Source: Telopea speciosissima
Taxonomy: Eukaryota; Streptophyta; Magnoliopsida; Proteales; Proteaceae
Direction: 5' to 3'
Length of the DNA stretch: 64,000 bases
Assembly: GCF_018873765.1 (NCBI RefSeq)
Contig: NC_057918.1
Location: 43,439,871-43,503,870 of the forward strand
Shown piece by piece: positions 1-11,935 of this stretch (its first letter is position 1; each line of letters starts with the position of its first letter). The position numbers and the translations under genes are program-made. The notes beneath the pieces were generated by a model. The model was given only the letters and a program-made list of their open reading frames with translations. It made no database searches and had not been told where the DNA came from.

Positions 1-599
1 GCAGCGCCGGTCAATGAAAAATGAAATGCCTAACCTAACATGTCATTAGAATAGCCTTTGGCCCTTAATTGACCGATGAAAGATCTCAAATGAAAATGAG
101 GGTTCCCTGTGCCATCAAATTTCTTAAACTTCCACTCGAAATCATTCGGTAAACTGACATTAGGGAAAAAGCACGAGCCTTCAGAGTTGAGAATCTGGCC
201 TTTGACTCCTGTATAAAATGGTGCCTCTTTATATCCCTCTGATGGCCATATAATGGGTGCTTGAATTCCTAACATGATTTCTTTTTCGACTTCTTTCCCT
301 TTGGCATCCTTAAAAGCATGTCCCCAACTTTTCGGATCCAATGCTTTTCCCCTTTCAATTTCAAGTGCTTCTGCAGTGTGATCAGAATTCGCCACCTTAA
401 CCTCTCCTTTCAAAGTTGGGTCTGAGCAAATAACCTTAAGAGCATGAGGGTGGCTCTGATCTGAAATCTGTACTGACTTATATGAATCCATCAACTTGTG
501 TACCATGACCGTCAGGTTAGACAACATCCATTCTATATTGGCTACTCGGGCTTCCAATGATTCCAAGCGAGTGAGAGGGATATCTTTGTCTGAACTCAT
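1..599 (-). pseudogene. gag polyprotein, N-terminal part (gypsy)
   Basis: The reading frame starts at an ATG at 599 and encodes about 189 residues, with a heptad-like N-terminus (LESLEARVANIEWML) that could form a short coiled coil. It then enters the start of the plant retrotransposon gag fold (PNDFEWKFKKFDGTG, followed by FHLRSFIGQLRAKGY). A TAG stop at 30-32 interrupts the frame, but the same frame continues past it as AFHFSLTGA to the window edge. That matches the usual gag continuation, so this is a single nonsense mutation inside gag rather than the true end. Gag would form the virus-like particle in the cytoplasm. The stop probably inactivates this copy. Confidence 0.75.
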
Positions 600-2683
600 G
601 CTTAGGTGCTGAGTTGAAATGGTCCTGACGAAGAGAGGAATGAAAAGAAACTAGATGCGGGTTGGATGCTAGTGGGAGATATGATTCACAGATGGCAAAA
701 AATATTCAATGACTAAAATGATGCCAAATCAAAACTCAACCCATGCACTGGGTCATTCTAAATGGATCTCTCTTGACGCTAATTCAAACTCACTTGGGAG
801 CTACTCCTATGCTCAAGACTTTTGAAGGATGTGGACCAATCCCAAGTCCAAATGGTTTATCTTTCAACCAAAACGAGGAATAACCCGTACATGCAAACAT
901 GCAATAATAGGGTTCTAAATGCTTACCCAAAACATATACATGTGACACGATTCAAAGAAGGTTAGTTTAACAAGCTAGTTCATATAGGAACAAAATTAAC
1001 CCGATTCTATGTCGACCCAACTCATTGAGGACCAAGATGCTTAGCTCGGTTCATCCAAACCGAAAGGAGTGAACCATGCTACATGGGAAAGCTTACGACG
1101 ACATGGGAAACAATGTTCTAGCCAACGTGGGTTCAAAAATTCCCTATCCAAGACAAAGCCATTGATCGAAAATCATTTGATGCAAAGATCACTCCAACAA
1201 AAGCAACTTCTGAAAAAGCTTGACTGGAATTATATTCAATGGAAATTTTGACACAAATTCATTTTGATGGTCTACAATCAATATATCGAGGAAACAACTC
1301 AAGGCATTCTCAAATTCAAAAGGCAAGGGTAAAATCCATATACTCTTTAGAAATCCAATGAATAGAATCTGGTTGACTGGAAACCAATGATAAAATCAAA
1401 TGGCTCTTTGGTCCGAAAATGCTAAGGCCTGAACTTCCTACATTTTGAAAATCAATTTTGTAAATCAAAGATTCAGGTAGATTCTATTTCAAGGACTCTA
1501 ATTGGCAGCCTCTGGATCAAAGGGGTTTGCCAAAGATCCAAAGATCCTAATGTCTCAACCACCTATTTCAAAATGTGGACAACAAGGCTAACAAATCATG
1601 CAAATCAAAGGTCTGGTTTGAAAGAGTCCAATAAGGTGGCCTAAACTAGGCCGAGCTAAAACATCATGGTTGACAACAAGTTGGACCTAATAGAACCAAG
1701 CTAAGGCAGTTCCCACATGATAACACGACCACACCAAACGAGTTAGTTCAATCGAGAATAGCATCAACTTAATGCCAAAGTTGAGGGAACTCTCAATTGA
1801 CGAATCAAACAAGGCGGTTCAAACAAGAACACCCATATAGATGGCATTACATCGAATCAATCACCATACACTGTGTGTTGGAGAAAATCGAGTTCCTCCT
1901 CAATATCAAGGTACAAATGTATGATTCCTTATCAGCTGAGACACACTATTTCCGGATCGGTCGTGTAGGCATCACCCCGATCACAACCATCGTGGAGCGG
2001 ACATAGGAATCACCCTATGATACCACCCCAGCAGTGGAATGAAACACTGGTAGAGGAAACAAACACTCATACTTTAATGAAAAAGGGTAGACACTCAAAA
2101 TTCTCCGTTGGTGGGTGACCGATCGAAACGGGTAATACTGTCTACAATAGGGGTTCTAACTTGAACCTCAAGCAATACTTACATTAGTTGTGGCGAACCT
2201 GAGTATCGGATCTATGTTCCTACATGATGCGTGCAAAAAGATTGGCTTAGCTTAGGATAGGGTCCCCTTGTCAAGGAGCACCATATTGTACCCATCATAG
2301 TTGTGACCGTGGATACGTCGGTACATCCTTTTTATACCGCTTTGTGGAAACAACTCGATAAATCAATCTAGGTACTGTCCCATAGTGCTTTCTGAGGCAC
2401 ACCTAAATGTATGGCCTGGAGATCACTAGGTAATACATTGATTGATATGATCAGTTGTAACTTAAAGCAATGCAGGATCAAGGGTTGTGATGCCACCGAG
2501 GGAATCCCACAACTGTATGCGGGGCCTTACCAATGACACCACGGGGGTAGAAGCAGACCGTGCAGTGCACAATGCAATGATGTGAGTGCGAATGCATGAG
2601 AACAAAAATTAACAAACAAAGCTACATCAACTAAAATTACAAGCAAGCTAAGCAAACAATGGTCAACCAGGAGTCTGACATAT

Positions 2684-2702
2684 GTCCCCAGTGAAGTCAC
2701 CA
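2684..2702 (-). other. primer binding site of the gypsy element
   Basis: On the minus strand the sequence TGGTGACTTCACTGGGGAC follows directly after an LTR end of the form ...CA (plus-strand TG at 2704-2705). It begins with TGG, the complement of a tRNA CCA tail, as LTR primer sites do. Similar TGGYGACTYC-type sites are common in Ogre/Tat elements. The identity of the tRNA primer is inferred only. Confidence 0.6.
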
Positions 2703-2703
2703 C

Positions 2704-4925
2704 TGTAAGAACCATGGATTCCAAAAATTCAAAATTCCCCCGACAAGGGGGTTGGTTCTCGATGTGTGAACCGGATCTCACCGGTGAACCCTAAAGCAAT
2801 GACCCTGATCCCTCCTAAGAGGGTAAACGGGTCAATAGGAAGCCGCCACCTAGAAAGGGCCTAGGACCCATAAATGTTCTCCACTGGGGAACGACTGATG
2901 ACTCAATGGATAAGGTCATAGTCTACCCAGATCATTGGGTAAGTGTCAGGTTATGGACTGGGAAGGTGTTAGGCACCCAGTTCGCCCGGCCCAGAGCCGC
3001 TCGTCCTTCTCTAGACCACTGTTATGCCTAAGCTTGCTTGCAAACCCTAAAGCTAGTTATTCTAGATCTAAGTCATCCTAAAACTGGGCGCCTAAGACTA
3101 GGTATCTATGTACAAAGATTTACAACCTAAACCAAGTTTCTAAATTATTCTAGGCTAAAGTGTGGGGCATGAAATGCTAAAGAGATCAATCTAATTAAGC
3201 ATGGCATGGAGAGATTTATACTAAGCATACAAGATTACACTAAACATGAAGCAAGGAACATGAAGGATTGTCGGAAAGCATATTAACTAAACATGTATCA
3301 AAATGACTAAGCATATGAAGAAAAAGAATCCTGAACATTCACGGGCTAGCCCAAGTCCCGTCCTAAAGAGTGTGCATCTACGTCCCAAGGGATCCCCACA
3401 TGCAATGTGTTTCAACTCGGGCCACTAGATGGGCGTTCTCACTCCTTCGCACACGTTCTAATTCTACCCAAAATAGGTTTTAGAAATTCATTTGGAATCC
3501 CTTAAACCCAATCGAATGACATGGGGAGATGTGAACTTTGGATTAAAAGAAAAAAACCCATAAGCCCAAAACAATGGGCCCAAACTCCCCACACATGACT
3601 TATCCTAAGTCAATGGCCTGAACCCAAGACAAAGTCCAAATACACTTATAGGCCCAAGGCATGGGCCCAATCTTGCCGTACATGACTCAACCGTGGCTGA
3701 TGGGTCAAAGTCCAAACCGAAACCAAAATCAAATGGGCCCAAACCATTATGGGCCATTCATCAAATAAAATCAATGTCCAATAGACGGAACCCGAATAAG
3801 ACCAAACAAGCAAAGGAAGCTCAACCCAAACCATGATCGAGCTTAAATAGGTCTAATAATGCGATCCCAAAGACCCACGTTTGATGACCGCGCGTGCTCA
3901 CAAAACCAAATGATGGGCTATAGCCTCCCTACTTGCGACCTAATCTTGACCAATGGGTCGACGCCCGAACCAAAACTAAGGTCAATATAGATCCTACAAT
4001 CTTAATTTTATCAAGTCCTAAATCTGATTCTATTAAAGCCCAAGCCAAAGCCCAAATGACAAATAAACTTCAAACCAAATTTAAAAGACTATACAAAACT
4101 TGATTATTGTAATAGGAATCTAATTCAATAGGAACCCGGCCAATAACACATTTTGGTTCAAGAATTAATTTATGAAATCCAAGGTCTTAAACCAACAAAA
4201 CTATTCACAAATCATAACCAGAATCCAAACCGATCAGGGAGAACCGCACCAAAGATTGATCAAGGAATGCATTCTTTATGTAGCAACTTGAAGAGAAAAA
4301 GGTGAACAAAGGTGAACAAAGCAGGATTTGTTGAATGTTTTAACTCATCTGTACTACGTGAAGTAACTAGAATAAAGCTGGATTTTCAAACAGTTTAAAA
4401 AATGCACAAGATAAACAGAGCAAGAGAGAGAGGCGAGAATCAGAGACAGAAATATGCAAAAAAAATATGACTATCCATACAGAGCAAGAGAGAGAGGCGA
4501 GAAACAGAGACAGAGATGAACAGATAGGGGTTTAACCCATCATTCTCTCAAACAAGGGTTCATAGCAGCAGTCGAGTCTCTGACCTGGGGTGCTGTAATC
4601 TGTACAAGGTTTTAAATTCTTGTTGTTGACATCTAGGGTTTCATAGCAGCAAGTTTTCTCTACAAGAAAACTTGTTCGTTCCACCATGAATGAGAGAGAG
4701 AGAGAGAGATTTACCTTGAAATAGGGAGGGACAGCAGCAGAGCTCCCCGAGCTTGAGGTGAGGACGATGATGCCAACTCGAGCAGTGGAGCTTCAGTGTG
4801 TGCCAAAGAGAGAGATGAGCGAGAGAGAGAGAGAGTTGGAGCTTGGGGATTTCTAGGGTTTGTTGATCGTGTGCCAAAGAGAGAGGTAGGTTGGAGTAAG
4901 AGAGAGAAGGAGATATCAGGTAACA
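2704..4925 (-). repeat. LTR of the Ogre/Tat-like element
   Basis: The LTR ends (minus sense) at 2704, next to the primer site. It has no coding capacity. The distal part (4400-4900) is rich in GA repeats and contains a near-duplicate of about 60 bp (around 4421 and 4483, AGCAAGAGAGAGAGGCGAGA). The outer boundary near 4925 is estimated from the change in composition and could be off by more than 100 bp. No second copy of this LTR is in the window. Confidence 0.5.
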
Positions 4926-6054
4926 CTTTTGAGTTTTATAAAAAAAAGGGTAACAGTTTTGAGTAATTGGTCCAACAAATGTAAAAACAACAAATAGTTG
5001 TTATGTCAAAAACGTTATTTTAGGCATAAATTGTTATAAATTTTGATTTTTGTTATCAGAAACAAGTGAAACAAAACGGATTTATCAAACGGTTTTTCTG
5101 TTCCATTTGTGTGCTGGTAACATTACTGGCAAAGAAACAGTAGAAACAAAACGTTGTCAAACGGTCCCTTTATGTTTCTATTTCTGTTTATAAATAAAAA
5201 CAAAAACAAAACCAAATCAAATTCTTTTTTTCTTTTTTTTTGTAGATTCTGTTTTTTATGAACCGAACCAGGCATACCAAAACCAACCCAATCAAGCATG
5301 AACCAGAACCAAAATCGGGTGAACCAAACCGAACCCGGTCAAATCGGGCAAACCACCGATAAACGATCAACGCATTGACCCGTCAACCTGGTTAGGTTGG
5401 GTAAAAAATTTGGATCGGGTTGCCGGGTCGACTCGACCCGGGTGCACATTAGCAAACCCTTGATTTTTTTATTGCATTATAGCATAACCCATTTACCTTT
5501 AACTTTTTTACCTTTGACTTGTTATTTTATTTTATTTTTTATTTCTAAATGGGGGAATCAGATGGGGAATATTCTCCCATCTTCTTCCTCAAAATGAAAC
5601 AGAATGCAAAAACAGGGTTTTTTTTGAAAAACGATTGCAGGTCCACCAACGGCCAACCAAAGATCGACGGGCACACAGAACACCGACGAAGAACCCCTTT
5701 ATTCAGGTGACCATAAGCCCGACGTTATTTGCCGATAAAACATAATGGCCACCATGATTTTGCGAAAACTCTTATAAGGTTTCAAAAATAAAAAAAACCT
5801 CACACTCGCCTCGGATGGTGGTCGGACCAGCAATCGATGGCCACAGATGACACCAACGAAGGACCCCTTCCCTCCGACGACCTTAATCCAGGTGTGGATT
5901 GGCCGAAAAAACTTAAAACCCCCTTAATATTAACAAAAACGATGAAACAACCACCACTGTTCAGTGATCAATATACATACAAAAAAGATTTATTACTACA
6001 AGTTGCAGCCATGGTTCCGGCCATGGCTGTGGCAGCTTTTTTTTGTATGGCTGC
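4926..6054. other. unassigned AT-rich spacer
   Basis: No credible gene is visible. The stretch holds A/T-rich DNA, a segment with alternating AACCGAACC-type phrases (5260-5460) and short chance ORFs on both strands. The part just before 6055 carries CCATGG-rich phrases that resemble the sequence directly after 10830. This suggests the element at 6055-10830 was inserted into one continuous older sequence. Confidence 0.5.
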
Positions 6055-6784
6055 TGATAAACCCAGATTCATGAAGACCAATTGGAGGCGGCCACGTGTC
6101 TGGTCCAAAGAGGTGGACAGTAACGGGATCGAAGGAGGAACTAGCATGGGCGAGGACCACCCGCACCCTTAGGGTGTGGCCTCCCTTAGGCGCCAACCCC
6201 TTGGGGGATGACCTCCCTTGGGGGACAACCTCCCTTGGGATGCAAACTTTTATGTACACGCCGACGTGGACTTCAGACACACGTGGATACAGGCGCAGAC
6301 GTGGATCCTGATAGGAGACCAACACCATCGTCACAGTTCGTTGTCAACTGGATGTACGCCGCCTCAAGAACTCTAGAACACCGCTTATCAACTATACAAT
6401 CCCAGATGGACATAAACACTAAGCACCATATTTGACAACGTATCAACATCTATCCACTAAGAACGACAACCCAACTGGGACACTACATCCCACGGGAAGA
6501 CAACCAATTAAGGAGGAACCCTGCTACCCAGGGACTCTATCAACTACGAAGGCCACTCTACATCAACCGGGACTCTCCACACCGCCATGCTCTACTATAA
6601 AAGGGAAGGTACTCTACCCCCAAATACCCATCTTGAATTCTATTTATCATCTGTTTGCTCAAAGGGATCTAACTTAGGCATCGGAGAGTCCTAGGCCGAA
6701 ACCACACCGGTTCTCCTTTGTCACCTTGATCATTTTGTAGGTTATGACACTCGAGAGACCGCTGAACAATTTCTTGACGCAACA
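6055..6784 (+). repeat. 5' LTR
   Basis: It starts TGATAAACCCAG and ends near CTTGACGCAACA, just before the primer site. It contains a TATA-like CTATAAAAGGG at about 6593-6603, which fits a U3 promoter, and the CTTAGGCATCGGAGAGTCC phrase downstream of it, which would lie near the start of the transcript. The right LTR at 10075 has the same order. The exact last bases are uncertain by a few positions. Confidence 0.8.
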
Positions 6785-6788
6785 GATT

Positions 6789-6807
6789 GGTGCCGTCTAT
6801 GGGAACG
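6789..6807 (+). other. primer binding site
   Basis: The sequence GGTGCCGTCTATGGGAAC, preceded by TT, lies a few bases after the LTR end. The Tat-lineage element of this window has the closely related TGGCGCCTGTCTGTGGGAAC at the same place (28320), so both elements appear to use the same kind of primer. Confidence 0.65.
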
Positions 6808-6853
6808 ATGCTAGCCATCGTACCTACTAGCTTGTTTCCATAACTATTCAACA

Positions 6854-8310
6854 ATGGCACCACGAGGCAAGAAGACCGTTCCCTCTACCAACAATGCTGT
6901 GAGGGAGGGAAATGGATCACCTCCTCCGGAGAGCTCACGTCACAGAGCCATTGACCATGTCTCTCAGGATAGGGGGGTCCCCGAGAACCAACAAGTTGGG
7001 GTAGTCAACCTCAACCCTGAAGTAGCCAGAGAAGCCGCCACCGCGAAACTAGTTCCTGATCCCAATGCACCAGCAACTGTAGGCCAGATCAATGACTTAT
7101 AGCAACAAATCCTCCATGACCAACAACTCTTCCACGACTACCTGAGGCAGTGTGCAACATCCCACCGTCGTAGGATGGATCCCTGGTGGGAGCAAAGCCT
7201 TAGGAGGTTACCTCTCAGGGGTGATAGGTCGAGAGGCGCACTGCATAAACAGGGGATCCTCCCAAAGATTCTAAGAGAATAATAGACCTCCCAAAGAAGG
7301 TCGATCGTGGGAGAACACCATCGTACCGATCTGTGGTTGGTGTTCCAAAGTCGACTTGGGGGAAGTTATGCACCAGGGCGGAGTCCATCCTATAGAGAAG
7401 AAGAAAGCCCCTCGCATTCACGTCAAGGTTCATCGTGATGTGACCCTATACCATCCCTCCAACATTCAAGACGAGAGGGGACTTCCAGGAGAGAACGAGA
7501 ACGAGGTCGCAGCGAATGGCGAGCCAGACGTGAGGGACAGTCACAGGATGAGGAGCTAGACAAGAGACTCCGAGATTTGGATGAGAAGTTGGAAGGGTTG
7601 AAGAAGCAGACCAAGGGTGAGACACACTCGATCCCTGGACAGCATCCATTCTCGATAGAGATCTTGGTAGCCTCACTCCCATCCAGGTTTAGGTTACCCA
7701 CCTGTGAACTCTACAATGGTACCATGGACCCCAACGACCATATCAACTACTTCAATGGGATGATGACCCTATATGGGGGACCGGACGTGGTCTCCTGCAG
7801 AGCATTCCCTGCATCCCTCAAAGGTGCAGCCACTTCATGGTTCTCCAAACTACGATCAAGGTCAATAGGTTCATTTGCAGAGTTATGTGAACAGTTCGTG
7901 ACCCGTTTCCAGAGCAGTGTCAAACAAAAGAAGACCACGGTCAATCTACTGAATGTGATACAGAACCCTGGGGAGTCCCTAAGGGAGTATGTCACAGGTT
8001 CACCAAGGAATCCCGGAGGTCCGAGACTTAGATGATCGACCAAGCATGCAGCCTTGGTCAGGGTATCGTGGACCTTAACTTGATCAAGGACCTGGCATGT
8101 CATGAGACTAAGACCATGAAGGAGCTCCCGGAGCGGTGTAACGATCGCCAACATGGCCGAGGTACTACAGGCCCTAAGAAGGGAATTGAAGCCAAGCCAC
8201 AGGATACCAAGAGGTCGGCATCGGATGACCGCAAAGAAAGCAAGAGGTCGAGGTCCGAGGTCCAAGGTCAAGGATTGGGTAAGGATGTGTCTGTGGCTGA
8301 ATTGGGTTAG
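6854..8310 (+). pseudogene. gag polyprotein, frameshifted
   Basis: The start is the ATG at 6854 (MAPRGKKTVP), 50 bp after the primer site. This mirrors the gag start at 28387 in the related element. The first frame stops at 7100-7102, and the signal is then spread over other frames. The conserved gag core is clear at 7577-8030: HSIPGQHPFS, then CELYNGTMDPNDHINYFN, then AFPASLKGAATSWF and FVTRFQSSVKQKKTTVN, ending in a degenerate REYVTG region. A further frame (8032-8310) carries NLIKDLACHETKTMKEL and a charged tail. Compared with the gag at 29593-29967, the order of motifs is the same but with stops and frameshifts. No zinc knuckle was found. The protein would normally package the RNA, but this copy cannot make an intact one. 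Confidence 0.75.
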
Positions 8311-8329
8311 TAAAAAAAAAAAAAAAAGC

Positions 8330-8840
8330 CACGACCAAGGGCCGTAGACGACAGGCCATGGACATAGACAAAGTTCGAGGTCTAAGGTTGAAGTTCGCGA
8401 GGGGTCGAGGTTAAGGTTCGAGTAAGGACGTGTCTATGGATGAAGACCAATTCGACAAAAAAAAAGAAGAAGAGAAGGGCCGTAGGCGATAGGCCATGGA
8501 CATGGACGAGGTCGGAGTTCACGAGGGTTTGAGGTCTGAGGTCCGAGGTCCAAAGTTGAGGTTCACGAGGGGTCGAGGTTAAGATTCGAGTAAGGACGTG
8601 TCTATGGCTGAAGACCAATTCGACAAAAAAAAAAAAGAAAAAGAGAAGGGCCGTAGGCGACAGGCCATGGATATGGACGAGGTTCGAGGTTGGAGTTCGC
8701 GAGGGTTCGAGGTCCGAGGTCAGAAGTTGAGGTTCGCGAGGGGTCGAGGTCAAGATTCAAGTAAGGACGTGTCTATGGCCGAAGACCAAATCTACCCAAA
8801 AAAAAAATAAATAATAAGAAGAGAAGGGCCGTAGACGATA
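8330..8840 (+). repeat. tandem repeats of about 140-180 bp
   Basis: The phrase GGGCCGTAGRCGAYA recurs at 8339, 8477, 8648 and 8826. Each unit also carries a GGACGAGGTTCGAGGT-like part, a GTAAGGACGTGTCTATGGC part, and an A-rich run (AAAAAAGAAG). The spacings are 138, 171 and 178 bp, so unit length is not constant and the poly-A runs vary. ORFs here on both strands are by-products of the repeat. Confidence 0.8.
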
Positions 8841-9089
8841 CGCCAGAGACCATGCCTCGGAACTCGAGCATCCGAGGAAGCACCACCAAGAAGAATAGCA
8901 GAGCTAGATCGCCGTGAGTAGCAAAGAACTAAGAGTAGCAACAAAGTCACCAGTAGTAGCAGTAACAGTAGTAGCAGTAGCGTAGTCAAATGTCAACCAT
9001 GGTACATAGTATATCGCATTACAGTTTTCAAGGATAATTTGAAATTTTATTTAAAGTAAATAGTTGATTTTAGATATACCCGTCTACTC

Positions 9090-9735
9090 CTACTACTCAA
9101 TGCCACCAAGGCCCGTTGGCCACCAAGGTCCGTAGACCAACCAAGGTCCGTAGACCACCAAGGCCCATTGGCCACCAAGGTTCAGAGACCACCAAGGTCC
9201 GTAGACCATCTAAGGTCCATCGACCACCAAGGTCCACCCAAGGTCCGTCGACCAACCAAAGTCTGTAGACCATCCAAGGTCTGTAGACCACCAAGGTCCG
9301 GGACCACTAAGGTCCGTAGACCACCCAAGGTCCGTAGACCATCCAAGGTCGGTCGACCACCAAGGTCCACCCAAGGTCCGTCGACCAACTAAGGTCCGTA
9401 GACCATCCAAGGTCTCAGAGACCACCAAGGCCCATTGGCCACCAAGGTCCGTCGACCACCAAGGTTCGTAGACCACCCAAGGTCCATCAACCACCAAGGT
9501 TCGTAGACCACCAAGATCCATAAGACCACCCAAGGTCCGTAGACCATCTAAGGTCCGTAGACTACCAAGGTCCGTAGAGCAACCCAGGTCCGTAGACCAC
9601 CAAGGTCCGTAGACAATCCAAGGTCCGTAGACCACCCAAGTCCATAGACCACCAAGGTCCGTAGACCAACCCAGGTCCGTAGACCAATCAAGGTCCATAG
9701 ACCATCCAAGGTCCGTAGATCACCAAGGCGCAATG
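9090..9735 (+). repeat. minisatellite, unit about 17-20 bp
   Basis: More than 30 degenerate copies of AAGGTCCGTAGACCACC run head to tail, with small length changes and swaps such as GTCGACC or GCCCATTGGCC. Each unit is close to palindromic at GGTCCGTAGACC, so the array could fold back on itself. The long open frames on both strands (rich in Trp, Leu, Gly or Pro, Arg) come from the repeat period and are not genes. Confidence 0.9.
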
Positions 9736-10056
9736 CCACCTAAAGACAAACATTTGGGGGGCACCAAAAAAGCAAATGCCAAATGCATACATGGAAGAAG
9801 GTTCTAAGGAAGAAAAGTGAAAGTCTAAAAGTAAGAGAGAGAAGAGCAAAAAAGTGAAAGGATGAAAAAGTGAAAAAGGAAGAGAGCGATGGAGAAGATA
9901 TATCTGCACAAAGAAAAGTAAAAAGAAATGGTGTAAGAGGAGAGGCTTGAACTCACAACCTCTCCCACTTCACCAAGTGATTCGTAGGCATACCCTCCAA
10001 TGAGCACAAATTTGCAACAAACCCCCTGAGAATACGGGATCTACTCTCTTTGACCC

Positions 10057-10074
10057 AAGAGAGTGGGGGGCAAA
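10057..10074 (+). other. polypurine tract
   Basis: AAGAGAGTGGGGGGCAAA sits directly before the TGATAAACCC start of the right LTR, the place where plus-strand DNA synthesis is primed in LTR retrotransposons. Confidence 0.7.
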
Positions 10075-10830
10075 TGATAAACCCAGATTCATGAAGACCA
10101 ATTGGAGGCGGCCACGTGTCTGGTCCAAGGAGGTGGACCGTAACGGGACCAAAGGAGTAACTAGCACGAGCGCGGACCACCCGCACCCTTGGGGTATGGC
10201 CTCCCTTGGGCACCAACCCCTTGGGGGGATGACCTCTATTGGGCACCAACCCCTTGGGGGACGACCTCTCTTGGGGGCCAACCTTCCTTGGGATGCAGAC
10301 TTCCATGCATACGCCGACGTGGACTTCAGACACACGTGGATACAGGCACCGACATGGATCCTGATAGGAGACCAACACCATCGTTACTGTTCGTTGTCAA
10401 CTGGACGTACGCCTCCTCAAGAACTCTAGAACACCGCCTATCAATCGTATGTGGGTCCCAGATGGACATAAACACTAAGCACCATATCGGCGACATATTA
10501 ACATCTATCCGCTGAGAACGACAACCCAACCGGGACACTACATCTCACGGAAGACAACCAATCATGGAGGAACCCGCTACCGGGGACTCTATCAACTACG
10601 AAGGCCACTCTACATCAACGGGACTCTCCACACCGCCATACTCTTCTATAAAAGAGAAGGTACTCTACCCCCAAAAACCCATCTTGAATTCTATCTATCA
10701 TCTGTTTGCTCAGAGAGATCTAACTTAGGCATCGGAGAGTCCTAGGCAGAACCACACCGTTCTCCTTTGTCACCTTGGTCCTTTTGTAGGTTACGGCACT
10801 CGAGAGAGACCGAACGATTTCTTGACGCAA
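10075..10830 (+). repeat. 3' LTR
   Basis: This is the counterpart of the LTR at 6055. It starts with the same TGATAAACCCAGATTC and ends near CTTGACGCAA. It is about 25 bp longer than the left copy because a short segment (GACCTCYMTTGGGCACCAAC-like) is doubled around 10220-10265. A TATA-like CTATAAAAG is at about 10647. The remaining differences are mostly point changes. Confidence 0.8.
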
Positions 10831-11493
10831 TTGCTAAAAACAAATTTGAAACCAAAGAACATTCGGCCATGGAGCCATGGTTTCGGCCATGGCGATGCCA
10901 AAATAGGAAATTTTTTTATCGGCTAAATTGATCCACACACAACAATAATAAAATTAATAATCAGTAACCACATTGATCAATCATGATCGTGCTCGATACC
11001 ATTGAAAGAATAAAACAAGCGGAATATTCATGGAGATCAATGAACATACAAAAATTACGGGAGGTGTTCTTGGGTACCTGGATCCATGGTTGTGAAAGTG
11101 AATTCTTGACGATCCTTATCGCATACCTAACCGTGTTGGTCGGTCACCCTCTTCCACACAACTTTAGGTTTTCTTAGGTTAGTCACTTAATGGGCTAAAT
11201 CCCAACCATTACCATTAAGGCAGACTCCCATTCTTATTTGTTTTAAAACCAACTGGAAAAGAAAGTATTGGATCTATCGATTCATATTGGTATCAATCTT
11301 CCACCGATACATTTGATTCGATATCGATCCAATCCAATGGGTTTTGTCTTGATTCGACTTTATGGGCTGTACCGGGTGACTTATTCCTACCTTTTTAATT
11401 AAGATCCATTAATAATGGTCTCTCATTATAAGGTCAAGACCATGACCCCTTTCCTTTTAGTAAATCACCCTAATGTCATATATGAACATTAGG
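10831..11493. other. spacer with a possible minus-strand LTR primer site
   Basis: No gene is visible. At about 10990-11006 the minus strand reads AATGGTATCGAGCACGATC, which resembles the TGGTATCAGAGC primer site of copia-type and TRIM elements. It could be the edge of an old minus-strand element whose LTR lies to the right. No second LTR copy was found, so this is only a hint. Confidence 0.25.
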
Positions 11494-11650
11494 CTTGACA
11501 CCAACACCTGACCCCTTAATTCTCCCCTCTTGGCCTAAGAAGATCAAGATTGGGATTGGAAGTTGGAACTAAATATCACTTGTATGTATCTTTGCGATTT
11601 CTATTCATCTTGGGTTTTAAAACATAGAGTACATAAAAACAATTACTGTA
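11494..11650 (+). repeat. direct repeat copy 1 (about 156 bp)
   Basis: This segment, from TTGACACCAACACC to ACAATTACTGTA, recurs at 13948-14103 with few changes. The shared core includes CTTGGCCTAAGAAGATCAAG and TGGAACTAAATATCACTTG. It does not begin and end like a clear LTR (TG...CA is not evident). The two copies bracket the SMXL pseudogene fragment. Confidence 0.85.
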
Positions 11651-11669
11651 TTTGTGCTAATTCATTGAA

Positions 11670-11935
11670 TAAGTCTGCTTTGTAGTTTATACAGATCTGT
11701 TTGAATAAGTCTGTTTTAGTTTATACGAATCGTGATGTTATGTCGCATGACCTGGTTCTAGTTAAGTTCAATTCTATCTTAATCTAATGTCAAGATACTA
11801 GTCTTTGGATGGTAATCACCTAAGTCTTTGAGCTTAAGCGTGGGAAGGATTGGTAGTTTTACATTTTAACTTTGAGCTTAAGCTGTGAGAAAAATTGGTA
11901 GTTTTACATTTTAAGCGATGTGTTTCTTGTCTTGC
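11670..11935 (+). repeat. two short tandem duplications
   Basis: A unit of about 35 bp with GAATAAGTCTG..GTTTATAC is doubled around 11670-11735. A unit of about 45 bp with TTTGAGCTTAAGC and TTGGTAGTTTTACATTTTAA is doubled around 11836-11920. Both look like local slippage duplications; no coding role was seen. Confidence 0.6.

Larger units (their letters stand above)
1..4925 (-). mobile_element. Ogre/Tat-like Ty3/gypsy element, 5' part
   Basis: Read on the minus strand this is the 5' end of a gypsy-type LTR retrotransposon: LTR (about 4925 to 2704), primer binding site (2702-2684), a leader of about 2.1 kb without a convincing ORF (2683-600), then gag (599 to the window edge). The LTR contains the phrase GTGTTAGGCACCC followed by a GC-rich stretch near 2965-3000, which I associate with Ogre/Tat-lineage LTRs in many plants. 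The long leader also fits that lineage. The rest of gag, pol and the 3' LTR lie left of the window. The right LTR boundary is uncertain; I see no clear terminal dinucleotide or target duplication there. Confidence 0.65.
6055..10830 (+). mobile_element. non-autonomous gypsy element with two LTRs and gag only
   Basis: Two related LTRs in direct orientation (6055-6784 and 10075-10830) flank about 3.3 kb. The internal part has a TGGTGCC-type primer site right after the left LTR, a broken gag, two blocks of tandem repeats, and a purine tract before the right LTR. There is no protease, reverse transcriptase or integrase. This layout matches TR-GAG-type non-autonomous elements, which depend on a partner for reverse transcription. 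Its gag and LTR phrase (CTTAGGCATCGGAGAGTCC) are related to the Tat-lineage element at 27601, a plausible helper family. The LTRs differ at roughly one base in ten, so the insertion is not recent. No clean 5-bp target duplication was seen. Confidence 0.8.

Noticed and set aside
8382..8753. Minus-strand ORF of 123 codons with repeated PREPQL and phenylalanine runs
   Set aside because: Antisense of the 140-180 bp tandem repeats; the Phe runs are the poly-A runs read backwards.
9097..9739. Several overlapping long ORFs on both strands rich in Trp-Leu-Gly or Arg-Pro-Ser
   Set aside because: They follow the period of a 17-20 bp tandem repeat and have no domain, so they are by-products.
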